A DNA stretch of 64,000 bases from Luteibacter sp. SG786 (GTDB lineage: Bacteria > Pseudomonadota > Gammaproteobacteria > Xanthomonadales > Rhodanobacteraceae): assembly GCF_011759605.1 (NCBI RefSeq), contig NZ_JAAOYX010000001.1:1550001-1614000 (forward strand), given 5' to 3'. Under the pieces are notes generated by a model. The model worked only from the letters and a program-made list of their open reading frames with translations, was not told the origin of the DNA and did not search any database. The position numbers and the translations under genes are program-made. This document shows, piece by piece, positions 15,593-24,474 of this stretch. How positions within the stretch are numbered: position 1 is the stretch's first letter; every line of letters starts with the position of its first letter.

Positions 15593-18513
15593 CAACGAAT
15601 CTCCCTGACCAGTCTGAACCCCACGTCCCGGTCGGCCGTGCCATCGGACGCACGGGCGGAGTTGACGGAGCACTGCGCCGGTCCGCTGCGAAAACTTCCG
15701 CCGCGCGCCACGAGGGCACTGCCGCGCGTGACCCACTCCCACACACCGCCGGTGACGCCGACGAGGCCCCAGGGATTCGCCTTGCCCGTGGCAGGCCCCA
15801 GTTCCGGCGAATGGATCAGCCGGCCCAGCGCGGACGACGCTTCGCCGCATGCATCGTTTTCACCGTCCCAGTTGGCACCGCCCCGGGCGGCCGTCAGCCA
15901 TTCCTGTTCGGTGGGCAGGCGATAGAGGTGGCCGCTTATCTGAGTCAGCCAGGCGGCGTAACGGCGGGCGAAGTCCACCGGAATGGAACGCGCCGGATCG
16001 TTGGCATTCTGGCCGCGGTTGATGGCGCAGGTTCGCGTTGCGCGACAGAACTGGTCGAGGTTCGCGACGGTCGCTTCGGTACGCATCATGGCGAAGGGCT
16101 TGCGGCCATTCGGGATGACGACCATCGCGGGTCCATAGGAACCGACGGCGAATGTGTCGAAGCACTCGCGCGCGGTACCCGCAAGACCCTTTCGCCCACA
16201 TGGATCGCGCGGCGTGCCTGCGACCGGACCGGACACCTCCGTAGCGCGCAGCTTCTTCACCACATTGTCGAGCGTGCCTTCCGGCAGACCCTTCGAGGCG
16301 ACCATGGCCGCTTCCATGTCCTTCATGCCGGCGGCATCGTCCTGCCGTGCCGCTTGCAAGCGCTTGCTCAGGTCGTCCTGCTCGGCGCTGCTGACACTCG
16401 GTGCCTTCGCGGCATTCATGACCGCCACGGCGAGGTCGTAACGGGTCTTGGCCCGACGCAGGTCCGTCCGCTCGCCCGTGGCGTCGAGCGCCGTCTGGAT
16501 GCTTGCGGCTGCGTCCTTCCAGCGGCCTGCCGCGCAAGCGTTGCGGGCTGCCGCGAGAGAGGCCTGGGCAAGCAGGCCGGCTGCTTCATCGTCCGCCGGC
16601 GGTGGCGCCGTCGCCCCCGCGTTCAGCGCGCGGAAGCTTGCAAGCGCCTTGTCGAGGTCACCCGCTGCCGATGCATGACGCAGCGATTCCAGGCGTGACG
16701 TCCGCTCGGCAATGGCGAGGTCCGTGCCGTCCTGTACGGGCGACGGCGTGGGCATGGCCGCGGATGTCGCTGACCCCGGAGCCTTGAGGTTTCCGGCGAT
16801 CGTTGCCAGCCGGCTCGACGCAGGAAACCATGCACGTGCGATCGCGAGCTGCTTTTCCGCGCCGGCTGTGTCGCCCTGCTGTTGCGAGGCTTCGATCGCC
16901 ATGCCGAACTTGAGTTCGAGCTCGGGATTGGCAAGCAGGCGGCTGACCGGGTCGATGGAGCGGACGCGGCCAAGGATCGCAGGAACGTCATCGGCGCCGT
17001 CGCCGAACAAACGGCCAGCGAGGATTGCCTCGCTCAGCGCGGTGTCGAGCCGGTTGAGCTGGTCCTCGCGCTCATGGACCACTTCGTCGCGACGACGATC
17101 GAACTTCGGGGCAAAGGTCTTCAGTTCGGCCCGCAGGGCGAACGTGCGTTCGGCGCCCGCGTAGTCCAGCCGCCCTTTCGCCGGATCCCAGTGCGCGGCG
17201 AGCTGGCGCATGAGGAAATGGTCGATCGTATCGGCGCCGTCGACCACCACGCGCCGCCGCTCGTCGCCGGTAAGGCTGCCGAGGCCCTGGCGCACCTGAT
17301 CCTCGCCGGTGAAGGCATCCGGTTGCGCCGGGTCGAACCGACGCAGGGTATCGGCCACGTGCTGCTGTTCCGCACGGTGCGACGCATACCATGCGCCCCC
17401 GGCCGCGACCACGCCGGCAACCACTGCTGCCGCAACCCACGGTGTCGCACGTTCGCGCAGGCGACGGCGGCGCAACCCCGCCAGCACGGTGGCGATGTCG
17501 GCCGTACGCCGTTCGGCCGTCAGGGCCAACGCATCGGCCAATGCCTTCTGCTGTCGCTTGTCGAGGCCCGGCACCACGGGCGGCCTGAGCCCGGCACCCA
17601 GTGCCTCCTCCGCCGTCTTCTTGGCGAAGGGGTGGCGACCGGTAAGCAGTTCGGCAACCACGCACCCGAACGCGTACACGTCGTCGGCTGGCGTCGGCGG
17701 TTCGCCACGAAGCATCGCCAGACTCGCGTAGGCGGGCGTCATGGCGCCGAGGGTGCCTGCGTCGAACACAGTCTCGTCGTCGTGACCGTCACGGGGCACG
17801 TTGCCGTCGCGGACCGCATGGCCCGCACGGGCGATCCCGAAGTCGAAGACCTTGGCCACGCCGGCTGCGGTGACCATGACGTTGCCGGGTTTGAAATCCG
17901 AGTGGACGACCCCCGCCTCATGCGCACGCTGGAGCGCCCTGGCCATGCCTTCGATCAGCGGCCAGGCCTCGGCGAAGGCAAGCCCGTCGCGGCCACGGCT
18001 GCGCATCAACGCGCGCAAGTCCGAGCCCTCGACGTATTCCATCGTCATGAAGACATTGCTGCCGTCCTTGTCGAAGTCGTACACGCGCACGATGTGGTCG
18101 TTGGCGAACTGCTGCGCCCGGCGTGCTTCGCGCTGCAACGCGATGAGCGAATCGGGATGCTTGCGGAACTGGTCGTTGAGCACCTTCACGGCAACGTAGG
18201 GGTCCCGGTCGCGGGCTTCCACCTTGCGTTCGTCCCGTGCCAGAAACACCACGCCCATACCGCCGCGGCCAAGCTCGCGCTCAAGGAAGAAGCGCCCCTT
18301 GAGCACGGTTCCCACCGTGGGGCTTTCGCCGGGGGCGAGGGTCGCGAGGCGCTCCCATGCTTCGCTCGTGCCGATGGAACCGGACTGCGTGCCCGTGCCT
18401 GTCCTTGTCGACGGTGCATCGCTGACGGGTTTGACGACCGTGCGGTCGTCGTCGTGGTCGCGGCGCGCGGCATCCACGGGTGCCACGCGCGTGGCGTCGT
18501 TATCTTCATGCAT
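15592..18513 (-). CDS. T6SS-associated Ser/Thr kinase with C-terminal sulfatase-modifying-factor-like domain
   Basis: A 973-residue Hanks-type kinase in the PpkA position. Kinase domain is about 74-345: glycine loop GRGGMGVVFLA, Lys110 (VAVK), catalytic Asp206 in HSDFKPGN (HSD instead of the usual HRD) and DFG at 224-226. A transmembrane helix lies at about 358-377. A long helical extracytoplasmic region leads to an FGE/sulfatase-modifying-factor fold (about 785-973: RLPTEQEWLTAARGG, NPWGLVGVTGGVWEWV, ARGGSFRSGP, DVGFRLVREI). The copper-binding Cys pair of catalytic FGEs is not evident, so that domain probably senses or binds. It likely phosphorylates the FHA partner encoded at 25812-27176. 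Confidence 0.88.
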   Translation of the reverse strand: MHEDNDATRVAPVDAARRDHDDDRTVVKPVSDAPSTRTGTGTQSGSIGTSEAWERLATLAPGESPTVGTVLKGRFFLERELGRGGMGVVFLARDERKVEARDRDPYVAVKVLNDQFRKHPDSLIALQREARRAQQFANDHIVRVYDFDKDGSNVFMTMEYVEGSDLRALMRSRGRDGLAFAEAWPLIEGMARALQRAHEAGVVHSDFKPGNVMVTAAGVAKVFDFGIARAGHAVRDGNVPRDGHDDETVFDAGTLGAMTPAYASLAMLRGEPPTPADDVYAFGCVVAELLTGRHPFAKKTAEEALGAGLRPPVVPGLDKRQQKALADALALTAERRTADIATVLAGLRRRRLRERATPWVAAAVVAGVVAAGGAWYASHRAEQQHVADTLRRFDPAQPDAFTGEDQVRQGLGSLTGDERRRVVVDGADTIDHFLMRQLAAHWDPAKGRLDYAGAERTFALRAELKTFAPKFDRRRDEVVHEREDQLNRLDTALSEAILAGRLFGDGADDVPAILGRVRSIDPVSRLLANPELELKFGMAIEASQQQGDTAGAEKQLAIARAWFPASSRLATIAGNLKAPGSATSAAMPTPSPVQDGTDLAIAERTSRLESLRHASAAGDLDKALASFRALNAGATAPPPADDEAAGLLAQASLAAARNACAAGRWKDAAASIQTALDATGERTDLRRAKTRYDLAVAVMNAAKAPSVSSAEQDDLSKRLQAARQDDAAGMKDMEAAMVASKGLPEGTLDNVVKKLRATEVSGPVAGTPRDPCGRKGLAGTARECFDTFAVGSYGPAMVVIPNGRKPFAMMRTEATVANLDQFCRATRTCAINRGQNANDPARSIPVDFARRYAAWLTQISGHLYRLPTEQEWLTAARGGANWDGENDACGEASSALGRLIHSPELGPATGKANPWGLVGVTGGVWEWVTRGSALVARGGSFRSGPAQCSVNSARASDGTADRDVGFRLVREIR

Positions 18514-18516
18514 CGC

Positions 18517-19239
18517 TCAATCCTCGAATTCGTCGAGCCAGACGGCCACGGCGGAAATGTTGTCGCGGCCGCCTCGCGAGAGTGCGCAGTCGACCAGGCT
18601 GTCGACGAGGGACGAAGGCGCCTTGTGGCGTCGACACTCCGCTTCGATCTCGCTGTCCGTCAGCTCCTTGTTGATGCCGTCGGAGCACAGCACGAAGCCC
18701 ATGCCCGGCTGACGACGAGTGATCACCCAATCCATGTGCAGCTCTTCGTCCGCGCCCACGGCGCGCGTCAGTGCGCCCGCCATCGTGCCGGCGCCCGTGT
18801 TGCCGATCCGGGTCACGTCGTCGCCTGCGCCATGCACGTGGTCGCGCGTGAGCTGGCGGAGCCGGTCGTCGTCGAAGCAGTAGCCGCGGCTGTCGCCGGC
18901 CCAACCGCATGCGACCATCTCGCGCGCGTGCACAAGCACCACCACGGTGGAAGCGATGACGTCGACGCGGCGTTCCCGCGCCGCATCCCGCAAGAGATGG
19001 TTCACGGTGGTCATCTCGTCTTCGACCGCCTCGATCTGGCCGGCCAGATCGCCGCGAAAGCGCAGCGTGCCCAATCGCCGGGTCACCATCTCGCTGGCGA
19101 AGGCGCCCGCGGTGTGCCCGCCGAGGCCATCGGCGACCACCCAGAGGCCCGGGCCGTCGGCGAGCAGGATCGCGTCTTCGTTCACACGGCGCACGCGGCC
19201 AGTCTCGGTCCGCCCGGCGGAAAGATACGGGCGCGTCAC
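18517..19239 (-). CDS. pppA: T6SS PP2C-type phosphatase PppA
   Basis: A 240-residue PPM/PP2C phosphatase that reverses threonine phosphorylation in the post-translational T6SS switch. Metal-binding motifs are intact: RVNEDA (18-23), VVADGLGGHTAG (34-45), WAGDSR (about 114-119), CSDGINKELTD and GGRDNISAVAV near the C-terminus. It begins at a GTG overlapping the tagF stop (GTGA) and ends 3 bp before the kinase start, so kinase and phosphatase are co-expressed. Confidence 0.92.
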   Translation of the reverse strand: MTRPYLSAGRTETGRVRRVNEDAILLADGPGLWVVADGLGGHTAGAFASEMVTRRLGTLRFRGDLAGQIEAVEDEMTTVNHLLRDAARERRVDVIASTVVVLVHAREMVACGWAGDSRGYCFDDDRLRQLTRDHVHGAGDDVTRIGNTGAGTMAGALTRAVGADEELHMDWVITRRQPGMGFVLCSDGINKELTDSEIEAECRRHKAPSSLVDSLVDCALSRGGRDNISAVAVWLDEFED

Positions 19240-19811
19240 GCCGGCGCTCCATTGGCGAAGAGCCAGCCTTCCGCATCGGCCGCAGGCAAGGTCGGCGTGA
19301 CATGCCCTTCCCGGCCGTGCTGCCAGAAGTAGACGCGATCGTCAGGCGAGTGGCAGCGGCGCACCGGGTCGGCCGGCACACCCGCCGGATCGGGCAAACG
19401 GGCCACACACGCATCGAAGGCAAGGAGGGGCTCGCCCTCCGCCATCTCGCACGCACTCTCCACCGCATCGAACCAGGCCGACGCGGGCACGCGCGGCCAT
19501 CCGCCCGGCATGACATCCGTGGCGACAGCGACGATCAAGGGATAGAGGCGACCCACGCTGTCCCGCGACGGCACGAGAACGCCTACCCATGGCGCGTCGC
19601 CGCACACGCCATCGGCGAGCGCGAAGCGCCATGGCTGCGTGGCGAGGAAATCGGTTTCGCCCTGGACCGCACGTCTTGCCAGGCCGGCGGCAAGCCACCC
19701 ACTCACGGACGCGTCCCAGCGCTCGATGAACGTCGACGGCAAGCGGCGCGACACGAAGTCGCCCCGGCACGGCAGCTTGCCGAAGAATCCCGCCACGGCC
19801 CGCCGGCTCAT
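19236..19811 (-). CDS. tagF: T6SS-associated protein TagF (ImpM)
   Basis: A 191-residue TagF protein. The N-terminal GFFGKLPCRGDFVSRRLPSTFIERWDASVSGWL block is the family hallmark. TagF represses T6SS assembly post-translationally, by sequestering the FHA protein in the systems studied. The ATG at 19811 overlaps the tssM stop (ATGA). The neighbouring phosphatase, kinase and FHA gene complete the regulatory set. In some species tagF and pppA are fused; here they are separate. Confidence 0.9.
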   Translation of the reverse strand: MSRRAVAGFFGKLPCRGDFVSRRLPSTFIERWDASVSGWLAAGLARRAVQGETDFLATQPWRFALADGVCGDAPWVGVLVPSRDSVGRLYPLIVAVATDVMPGGWPRVPASAWFDAVESACEMAEGEPLLAFDACVARLPDPAGVPADPVRRCHSPDDRVYFWQHGREGHVTPTLPAADAEGWLFANGAPA

Positions 19812-22800
19812 GCCGGACACCGGAAGCGGCGAACGCTGTTGTCGCCGAACGGATTGCGCACGCTGGCCGCCTCGATATCGACAACCGCCCGCGTGTCGCC
19901 GAAGTTGAAGGTGGCGCCGAAGCGTGTGTCGGTCCGCCGTTGCAGGGCGGCTGCATCCAGGGCATGGAAGAGCCCCCAGGGGCCCGGGTAGACGAGCACC
20001 GGCAAGGCCCGGCCGGTGGCGTCCCATGCGCTGATGCGGGTCAGTCCCGGCTTCGGTCCCGGCCAGCGCATCGCCACCGGGGCAACTGTTTCGCCGGCTT
20101 CGTATGCGAAAACCTGGCCGTCCACTTCCACGGTCAGCCGGGAGAGCGTCTGGGGGTTCGCGGAAACGGTGAAGCCGACGTCCGGCTGTGGCCCGTCACG
20201 GAAGTAGACCTGCCGTATGGTGTCTGCAGCCTGCGCATCGGCAAGCATCGGCACGCGCTGGCGACGTCCGGTGTCGCCGCGCAGCGTCCACGTGACAGCG
20301 GATGTATCCACACTGCTCTCCAGCGTCTGGCGGAAGAAACGGTCGAAGCGGCCATTCGGAGCAAACAGCGTGGCGAAATCCTGCAGCGGCACGTCGTTCC
20401 CGCTCTCCGGCGAGAACGGATAACGACCGCCGACGATGGCTGCGCAGTCGTTGCCTGCCGCCTGCCGGAAGGCCTGCTCGAGCGCATCCGTGGCGCTGGT
20501 CTGTGCCAGCGACTGACTGCTGCCGACGAGTCCACCTATCCAGGCATCCAGTGGGGGCGGCAGGCGCGATGCCTCCTGCCTCGCGGCAAGGATGGACGGA
20601 TCGGTCGCGCTGCCGCTGGCCGGATTCACCGACAGCAATGCCCTGCTGACCTGTTCCAGGTCGGCCGTGATCCGGTCGAGCGGCGTGCCGCCGGCCGGCC
20701 CCTCGGTCAGTTGGTCGAGCAAGGCAAAGTGTTCTGCGATCGGCGCGTCGAACGGCGGCGAACCCGCCTGCACCAGATGCGTCGTGTTGTCCCGTACCAG
20801 CGCGAGCAGCGCCTTGAGCGGGGAACCCGGCCCCGCAAGCCGGGATGCCACTCCGCTGGCCTGCTGCACGTTTGCCACGGGCTCGATCTCCAGGTCGTTG
20901 ATGAGTTCGTCCCAGGCGTGGATGTAGTCGTTGACGTAGAGCTCCCGCACCCGCGCGATCAGCGCGGGTCGCTGCGGCAGATCGGCCGAGCGCGTCCCCA
21001 GTACCCAGTCTTCGGCCACGAAACGGTCGACAGCCGTGCCGATGGTGCCCCCGCCGTTACCGCCGGTGATCCGCGCGAACGCCGCGCGGGTATAGAGCGC
21101 CGGCAAGGGTCGCGACAGCGGCGCGCCGCTCTTGCGACGAAACACGTCGCCGAGCAGGCCAAGCGTGCGGTCAAGGCGGATGGCACCATCGCCCGTTCCG
21201 TTCGCCAGCTTCACGTTGCTGTAGACAAGCGTGGCGAGATCGGCGGCACGGAGGGATGCACGCGCGGCATCGACAAGCGATGCATCCAGGGGAAGCGCGC
21301 GCAGATGGTCGCCGCCGTCGAAGAGAATGCGCAGATGGTCTTCCATGGCCACGTCGAGGGCGTCGTCGGCAGGAAGCACGGTCCGCAGGCGCTCGCCAAT
21401 CAGGAGCAGGAGTTCCTCGAGATTCCGATGGCCAGGCTCGCCGAGCATCAGATAGCCCTTGAGGGCGTCGTACAGATGCTGCGGGTCGCCGGCTGCAGCG
21501 CGCACGCCGTCGCGGAACTGCATGGCCACGCCGGGAACCGCGCTGGCGTTGATTTCCCGGATGTACGCATCGCGGACCTGTTCGCCGAGCGCATCGGCCT
21601 GGAAGAGTCCGAAGCGCATCGACAACGGACGCTCGCGCCTCACGTCGGCCACGGCCTTGTCCGCCCGCGCGATGACATCCAGGCGCGAAAGCGCCTGGCC
21701 GTAGTACGCCCGCAGGTCGTCCGGATGCGTGGCCGTATCGGGAAAACCCCGTACGATGGCGTCGATGCGCGCGAGGAGGTCGGCGTTGCGGCCATAGCTT
21801 GTCGCCATGCCCACGGTGAGCGCCGCGCAGGCTGCCGCCACGGCACCGAGCGCGGCCACTTCATACAGGCGCTGGCGGCGCAGTGCGGATGGATCCGCCC
21901 CGACGAAGCCGGCCTCGGGAAGCACGGTTTCCTTCAGCAGCCGTTCGACGAAATAGGTGCGTGCCGGGCGGCGCTCGGGGGGCGAGGTATCCGACCGCAG
22001 ACCGAACGAACGGCTCACCACCGCCAGCACGCGGTCGATGGGCGTGCCTTCCTGCGTGCCCGACGTCAGGTACACGCCGCGCAGCACGGGCGAGCGCCCA
22101 TAGGCGTGGCGGGAAAAGACATGCCTGACGAAAGGCGATACTACCTCGCTCACGGCACGCAGCTGCTGGGGAAAGGAAAGTATCTGCGCCCGGCGACGCA
22201 GATCGCGTTCGTGGTGTATACGTCCGGCCATCCGGAGATCGACACGCTCGATCAGCCCCTCGAAGGCTGCGGAGACGGCGCCCGGCGCCGTACCTTCCAC
22301 GCTTTCACGCGCGCGGAACGTCGTGCCCCAAACCTGTGCGCGGCCCACCGCGTCCAGGTCGTCGAAGAAGGCCGAGAAGCCGGCCGCAAGATCCATCTTG
22401 GTGAGCACGACGTAGACCGGCACGGCAAGTCCGAGGCGCTCGCCGATTTCATCCAGGCGCTCGCGCAATCGCCGTGCGTGCTGCTCGCGTTCCGTGTTGC
22501 CCATGCCCAACAGCTCGGGCACGCTCACGGCCAGAAGCACGCCGTTGACCGGCCGCCGCCGCCGGTATCGCCGCAAGAGATCGAGAAAACCTGCCCACGC
22601 CTGGGCATCGGCGCGCGGGTCGGAATCCTGTGTGGTGAAGCGGCCTGCCGTGTCGAGGAATACGGCCTGGTCGGTGAACCACCAGTCGCACAGCCGCGTG
22701 CCACCCACCCCGCCGACGGTGCGCTTGCCGCCATCGCCGTGCATGAGCGGGAAGTCGAGGCCGGAGTTCTCGAGCAGCGTGCTCTTGCCCGATCCGGGCG

Positions 22801-23188
22801 AACCCAGGACGAGATACCACGGCAGGTTCTCCAGCGTGCCGCCGTCGGCCCTGCGCTTGCGCAACGCCACGAGTGCGTCCGCGAAGCGCTTCCTGAGCTG
22901 ATCGCGCTCGTGGCGGATGCGCGCATCCAGTTCGCCGTCACGAACATCGTCGCGGGCGAGGTCGTCGCCGAACTGCTGTCCGCGCCGCGCGGTGAGCATG
23001 CGCCGGGCAAGAAACACGCAGACGGTGGCGAGGACGACGATAACGATGAGGCCCGCACGGGCCGGCCCCGTCGCCAGCGGCTGGCTCGTGCCGATTCCCA
23101 GGTAGGGGCCGCCGAACCATACGACCAGCGAAACGAGAACGACGCCGGCCACAGCCGGTACCCACGGCTTGCGAAGCATGGCTTTCAT
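19808..23188 (-). CDS. tssM: T6SS membrane complex protein TssM (IcmF)
   Basis: An 1126-residue inner-membrane protein, the normal TssM length. Two N-terminal membrane helices (about 9-29 and 43-62) precede a cytoplasmic NTPase-like domain with an intact Walker A motif GSPGSGKST (129-137). A third membrane helix is near residue 435-455 (ALGAVAAACAALTVGMA). The rest is a large periplasmic region ending in the C-terminal beta domain that normally contacts TssJ. It overlaps tssL by 4 bp upstream and tagF by 4 bp downstream. Confidence 0.93.
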   Translation of the reverse strand: MKAMLRKPWVPAVAGVVLVSLVVWFGGPYLGIGTSQPLATGPARAGLIVIVVLATVCVFLARRMLTARRGQQFGDDLARDDVRDGELDARIRHERDQLRKRFADALVALRKRRADGGTLENLPWYLVLGSPGSGKSTLLENSGLDFPLMHGDGGKRTVGGVGGTRLCDWWFTDQAVFLDTAGRFTTQDSDPRADAQAWAGFLDLLRRYRRRRPVNGVLLAVSVPELLGMGNTEREQHARRLRERLDEIGERLGLAVPVYVVLTKMDLAAGFSAFFDDLDAVGRAQVWGTTFRARESVEGTAPGAVSAAFEGLIERVDLRMAGRIHHERDLRRRAQILSFPQQLRAVSEVVSPFVRHVFSRHAYGRSPVLRGVYLTSGTQEGTPIDRVLAVVSRSFGLRSDTSPPERRPARTYFVERLLKETVLPEAGFVGADPSALRRQRLYEVAALGAVAAACAALTVGMATSYGRNADLLARIDAIVRGFPDTATHPDDLRAYYGQALSRLDVIARADKAVADVRRERPLSMRFGLFQADALGEQVRDAYIREINASAVPGVAMQFRDGVRAAAGDPQHLYDALKGYLMLGEPGHRNLEELLLLIGERLRTVLPADDALDVAMEDHLRILFDGGDHLRALPLDASLVDAARASLRAADLATLVYSNVKLANGTGDGAIRLDRTLGLLGDVFRRKSGAPLSRPLPALYTRAAFARITGGNGGGTIGTAVDRFVAEDWVLGTRSADLPQRPALIARVRELYVNDYIHAWDELINDLEIEPVANVQQASGVASRLAGPGSPLKALLALVRDNTTHLVQAGSPPFDAPIAEHFALLDQLTEGPAGGTPLDRITADLEQVSRALLSVNPASGSATDPSILAARQEASRLPPPLDAWIGGLVGSSQSLAQTSATDALEQAFRQAAGNDCAAIVGGRYPFSPESGNDVPLQDFATLFAPNGRFDRFFRQTLESSVDTSAVTWTLRGDTGRRQRVPMLADAQAADTIRQVYFRDGPQPDVGFTVSANPQTLSRLTVEVDGQVFAYEAGETVAPVAMRWPGPKPGLTRISAWDATGRALPVLVYPGPWGLFHALDAAALQRRTDTRFGATFNFGDTRAVVDIEAASVRNPFGDNSVRRFRCPA

Positions 23189-24471
23189 CCAGCCTCCGGA
23201 ATGAAAAGGATGTCGACGCGCCGGTTACGCGCGCGGTTGGCCGGGAGGGACGGCGGGGTCGCCACGGGTTGCGAGTCGCCCGCGCCACTGGTCTCGATGC
23301 GACGCGGATCGGCGAGTTGCCGCGCGAGAATCGCTCCGACGTTCTTCGCGCGGGCCGTCGACAGTTCGAAGTTGTCCTTGAACCGCGTCGAGCGAATCGG
23401 CTGGTCGTCGGTATGGCCTACCACCACGATGCGCCCGCGCAGACCGTCGAGCACCTTGCCGATGCGTCCGATCAGCGCCTCGTCGCTCGCGGCGACATCG
23501 GCGCCGCCCGAGGGGAACATGCCCGTCGCTGCCAGATGCAAGACAGATCGCCCGTCCGGATTGTCGTCGACGGTAACCAGGCCGTTGCGCGCATCGTCCC
23601 CCAACAAATCGCGCAGCCGGACCGGTGCGGACGCCGGCGTGGCCGGTGTGGAAGGCAGCGGCACGCCGCGCAGGCCGATGTCGGCGAGCGCGGCATTGGC
23701 AGGCGCGCCCAGTCCGTTCAGACGACTGTGCAGGAACACCCACACCCCGCCGACGACGACAAGCCCGGCCAGGAGCGCAAGGCCCACGGGCCATCCCCGA
23801 CGGGACACCAGCGGCCGGTCGAGCCCCTGCCATTGGGTGGACAGCGCTTCCGGCGGCGTGCCGCGGTAGGTCTTGATGCGCGCGTAGACGTCCTCGCGGA
23901 GGTCGGCAAGACGCGCGAGGCCACCGGGTTCGACGAGATAGCGGCCACCGAAGCCCAGCGCCAGGCACAGGTACATCAGTTCGACGAGGTCGATGTGCCG
24001 GAGCATGTCGCGCGAGAGGTGCTCGAGGATCAGGAAAAACTTCTCGCCACCGTAGGTCTCGCCGTGAAAGCTCACGAGCAACGTCTGTCGTTGCCAACCT
24101 GTCTGGTCGCCCCATGGCGCATCGAGGATGGATTCGTCGAGCATCGTGCACAGTACGTAGCGCGCGGTCATCGCCGCCTGGCGGTCGACGCCCGAGGCTT
24201 CGGCGGCGGCATCGAATCGCTTCACGGCTTCCACGGCGCGCTCGCGAAGCAGACCGATGTCGGGCATGTCCATGGAGGTTCGCAACTGCGACGCAAGCAG
24301 CAGGATCGCATTGGCCGCGCGCACCAGGCGGTTGCCGCCGGCTTCCGGAAGCGGCGTGTCGGCGCCCGATACCGGTGCCGGCCGCGACCTTTCCGTGGGT
24401 GCGGGGTTCTTCGGAGCGCTCCGGACGACGGTGGCATCGTCGTCGATCGGCCTGCGGGAATCGTGGCTCAT
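23185..24471 (-). CDS. tssL: TssL (DotU-type) with C-terminal OmpA peptidoglycan-binding domain
   Basis: A 428-residue extended TssL. The DotU cytoplasmic domain is at about 45-215 (RTSMDMPDIGLLRERAVEAVKRFD, FHGETYGGEKFFLILEHL, CLALGFGGRYLV). A single membrane helix follows (WPVGLALLAGLVVVGGVWVFL), then a periplasmic OmpA-like domain (about 300-428) with GHTDDQPIRSTRFKDNFELSTARAKNV and the NRARNRRVDI peptidoglycan-binding signature. The OmpA part can anchor the membrane complex to the wall. It lies between tssK and tssM in the polycistron. Confidence 0.93.
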   Translation of the reverse strand: MSHDSRRPIDDDATVVRSAPKNPAPTERSRPAPVSGADTPLPEAGGNRLVRAANAILLLASQLRTSMDMPDIGLLRERAVEAVKRFDAAAEASGVDRQAAMTARYVLCTMLDESILDAPWGDQTGWQRQTLLVSFHGETYGGEKFFLILEHLSRDMLRHIDLVELMYLCLALGFGGRYLVEPGGLARLADLREDVYARIKTYRGTPPEALSTQWQGLDRPLVSRRGWPVGLALLAGLVVVGGVWVFLHSRLNGLGAPANAALADIGLRGVPLPSTPATPASAPVRLRDLLGDDARNGLVTVDDNPDGRSVLHLAATGMFPSGGADVAASDEALIGRIGKVLDGLRGRIVVVGHTDDQPIRSTRFKDNFELSTARAKNVGAILARQLADPRRIETSGAGDSQPVATPPSLPANRARNRRVDILFIPEAG

Positions 24472-24474
24472 CGA

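Noticed and set aside
16882-19332. An 816-codon + strand open frame opposite the kinase and phosphatase genes
   Set aside because: Shadow frame with biased composition and no recognisable domain.
19940-23869. A 1309-codon open frame on the + strand opposite tssM and tssL
   Set aside because: Antisense shadow of high-GC coding sequence; Arg/His/Gly-rich low-complexity product without family features or ribosome site.
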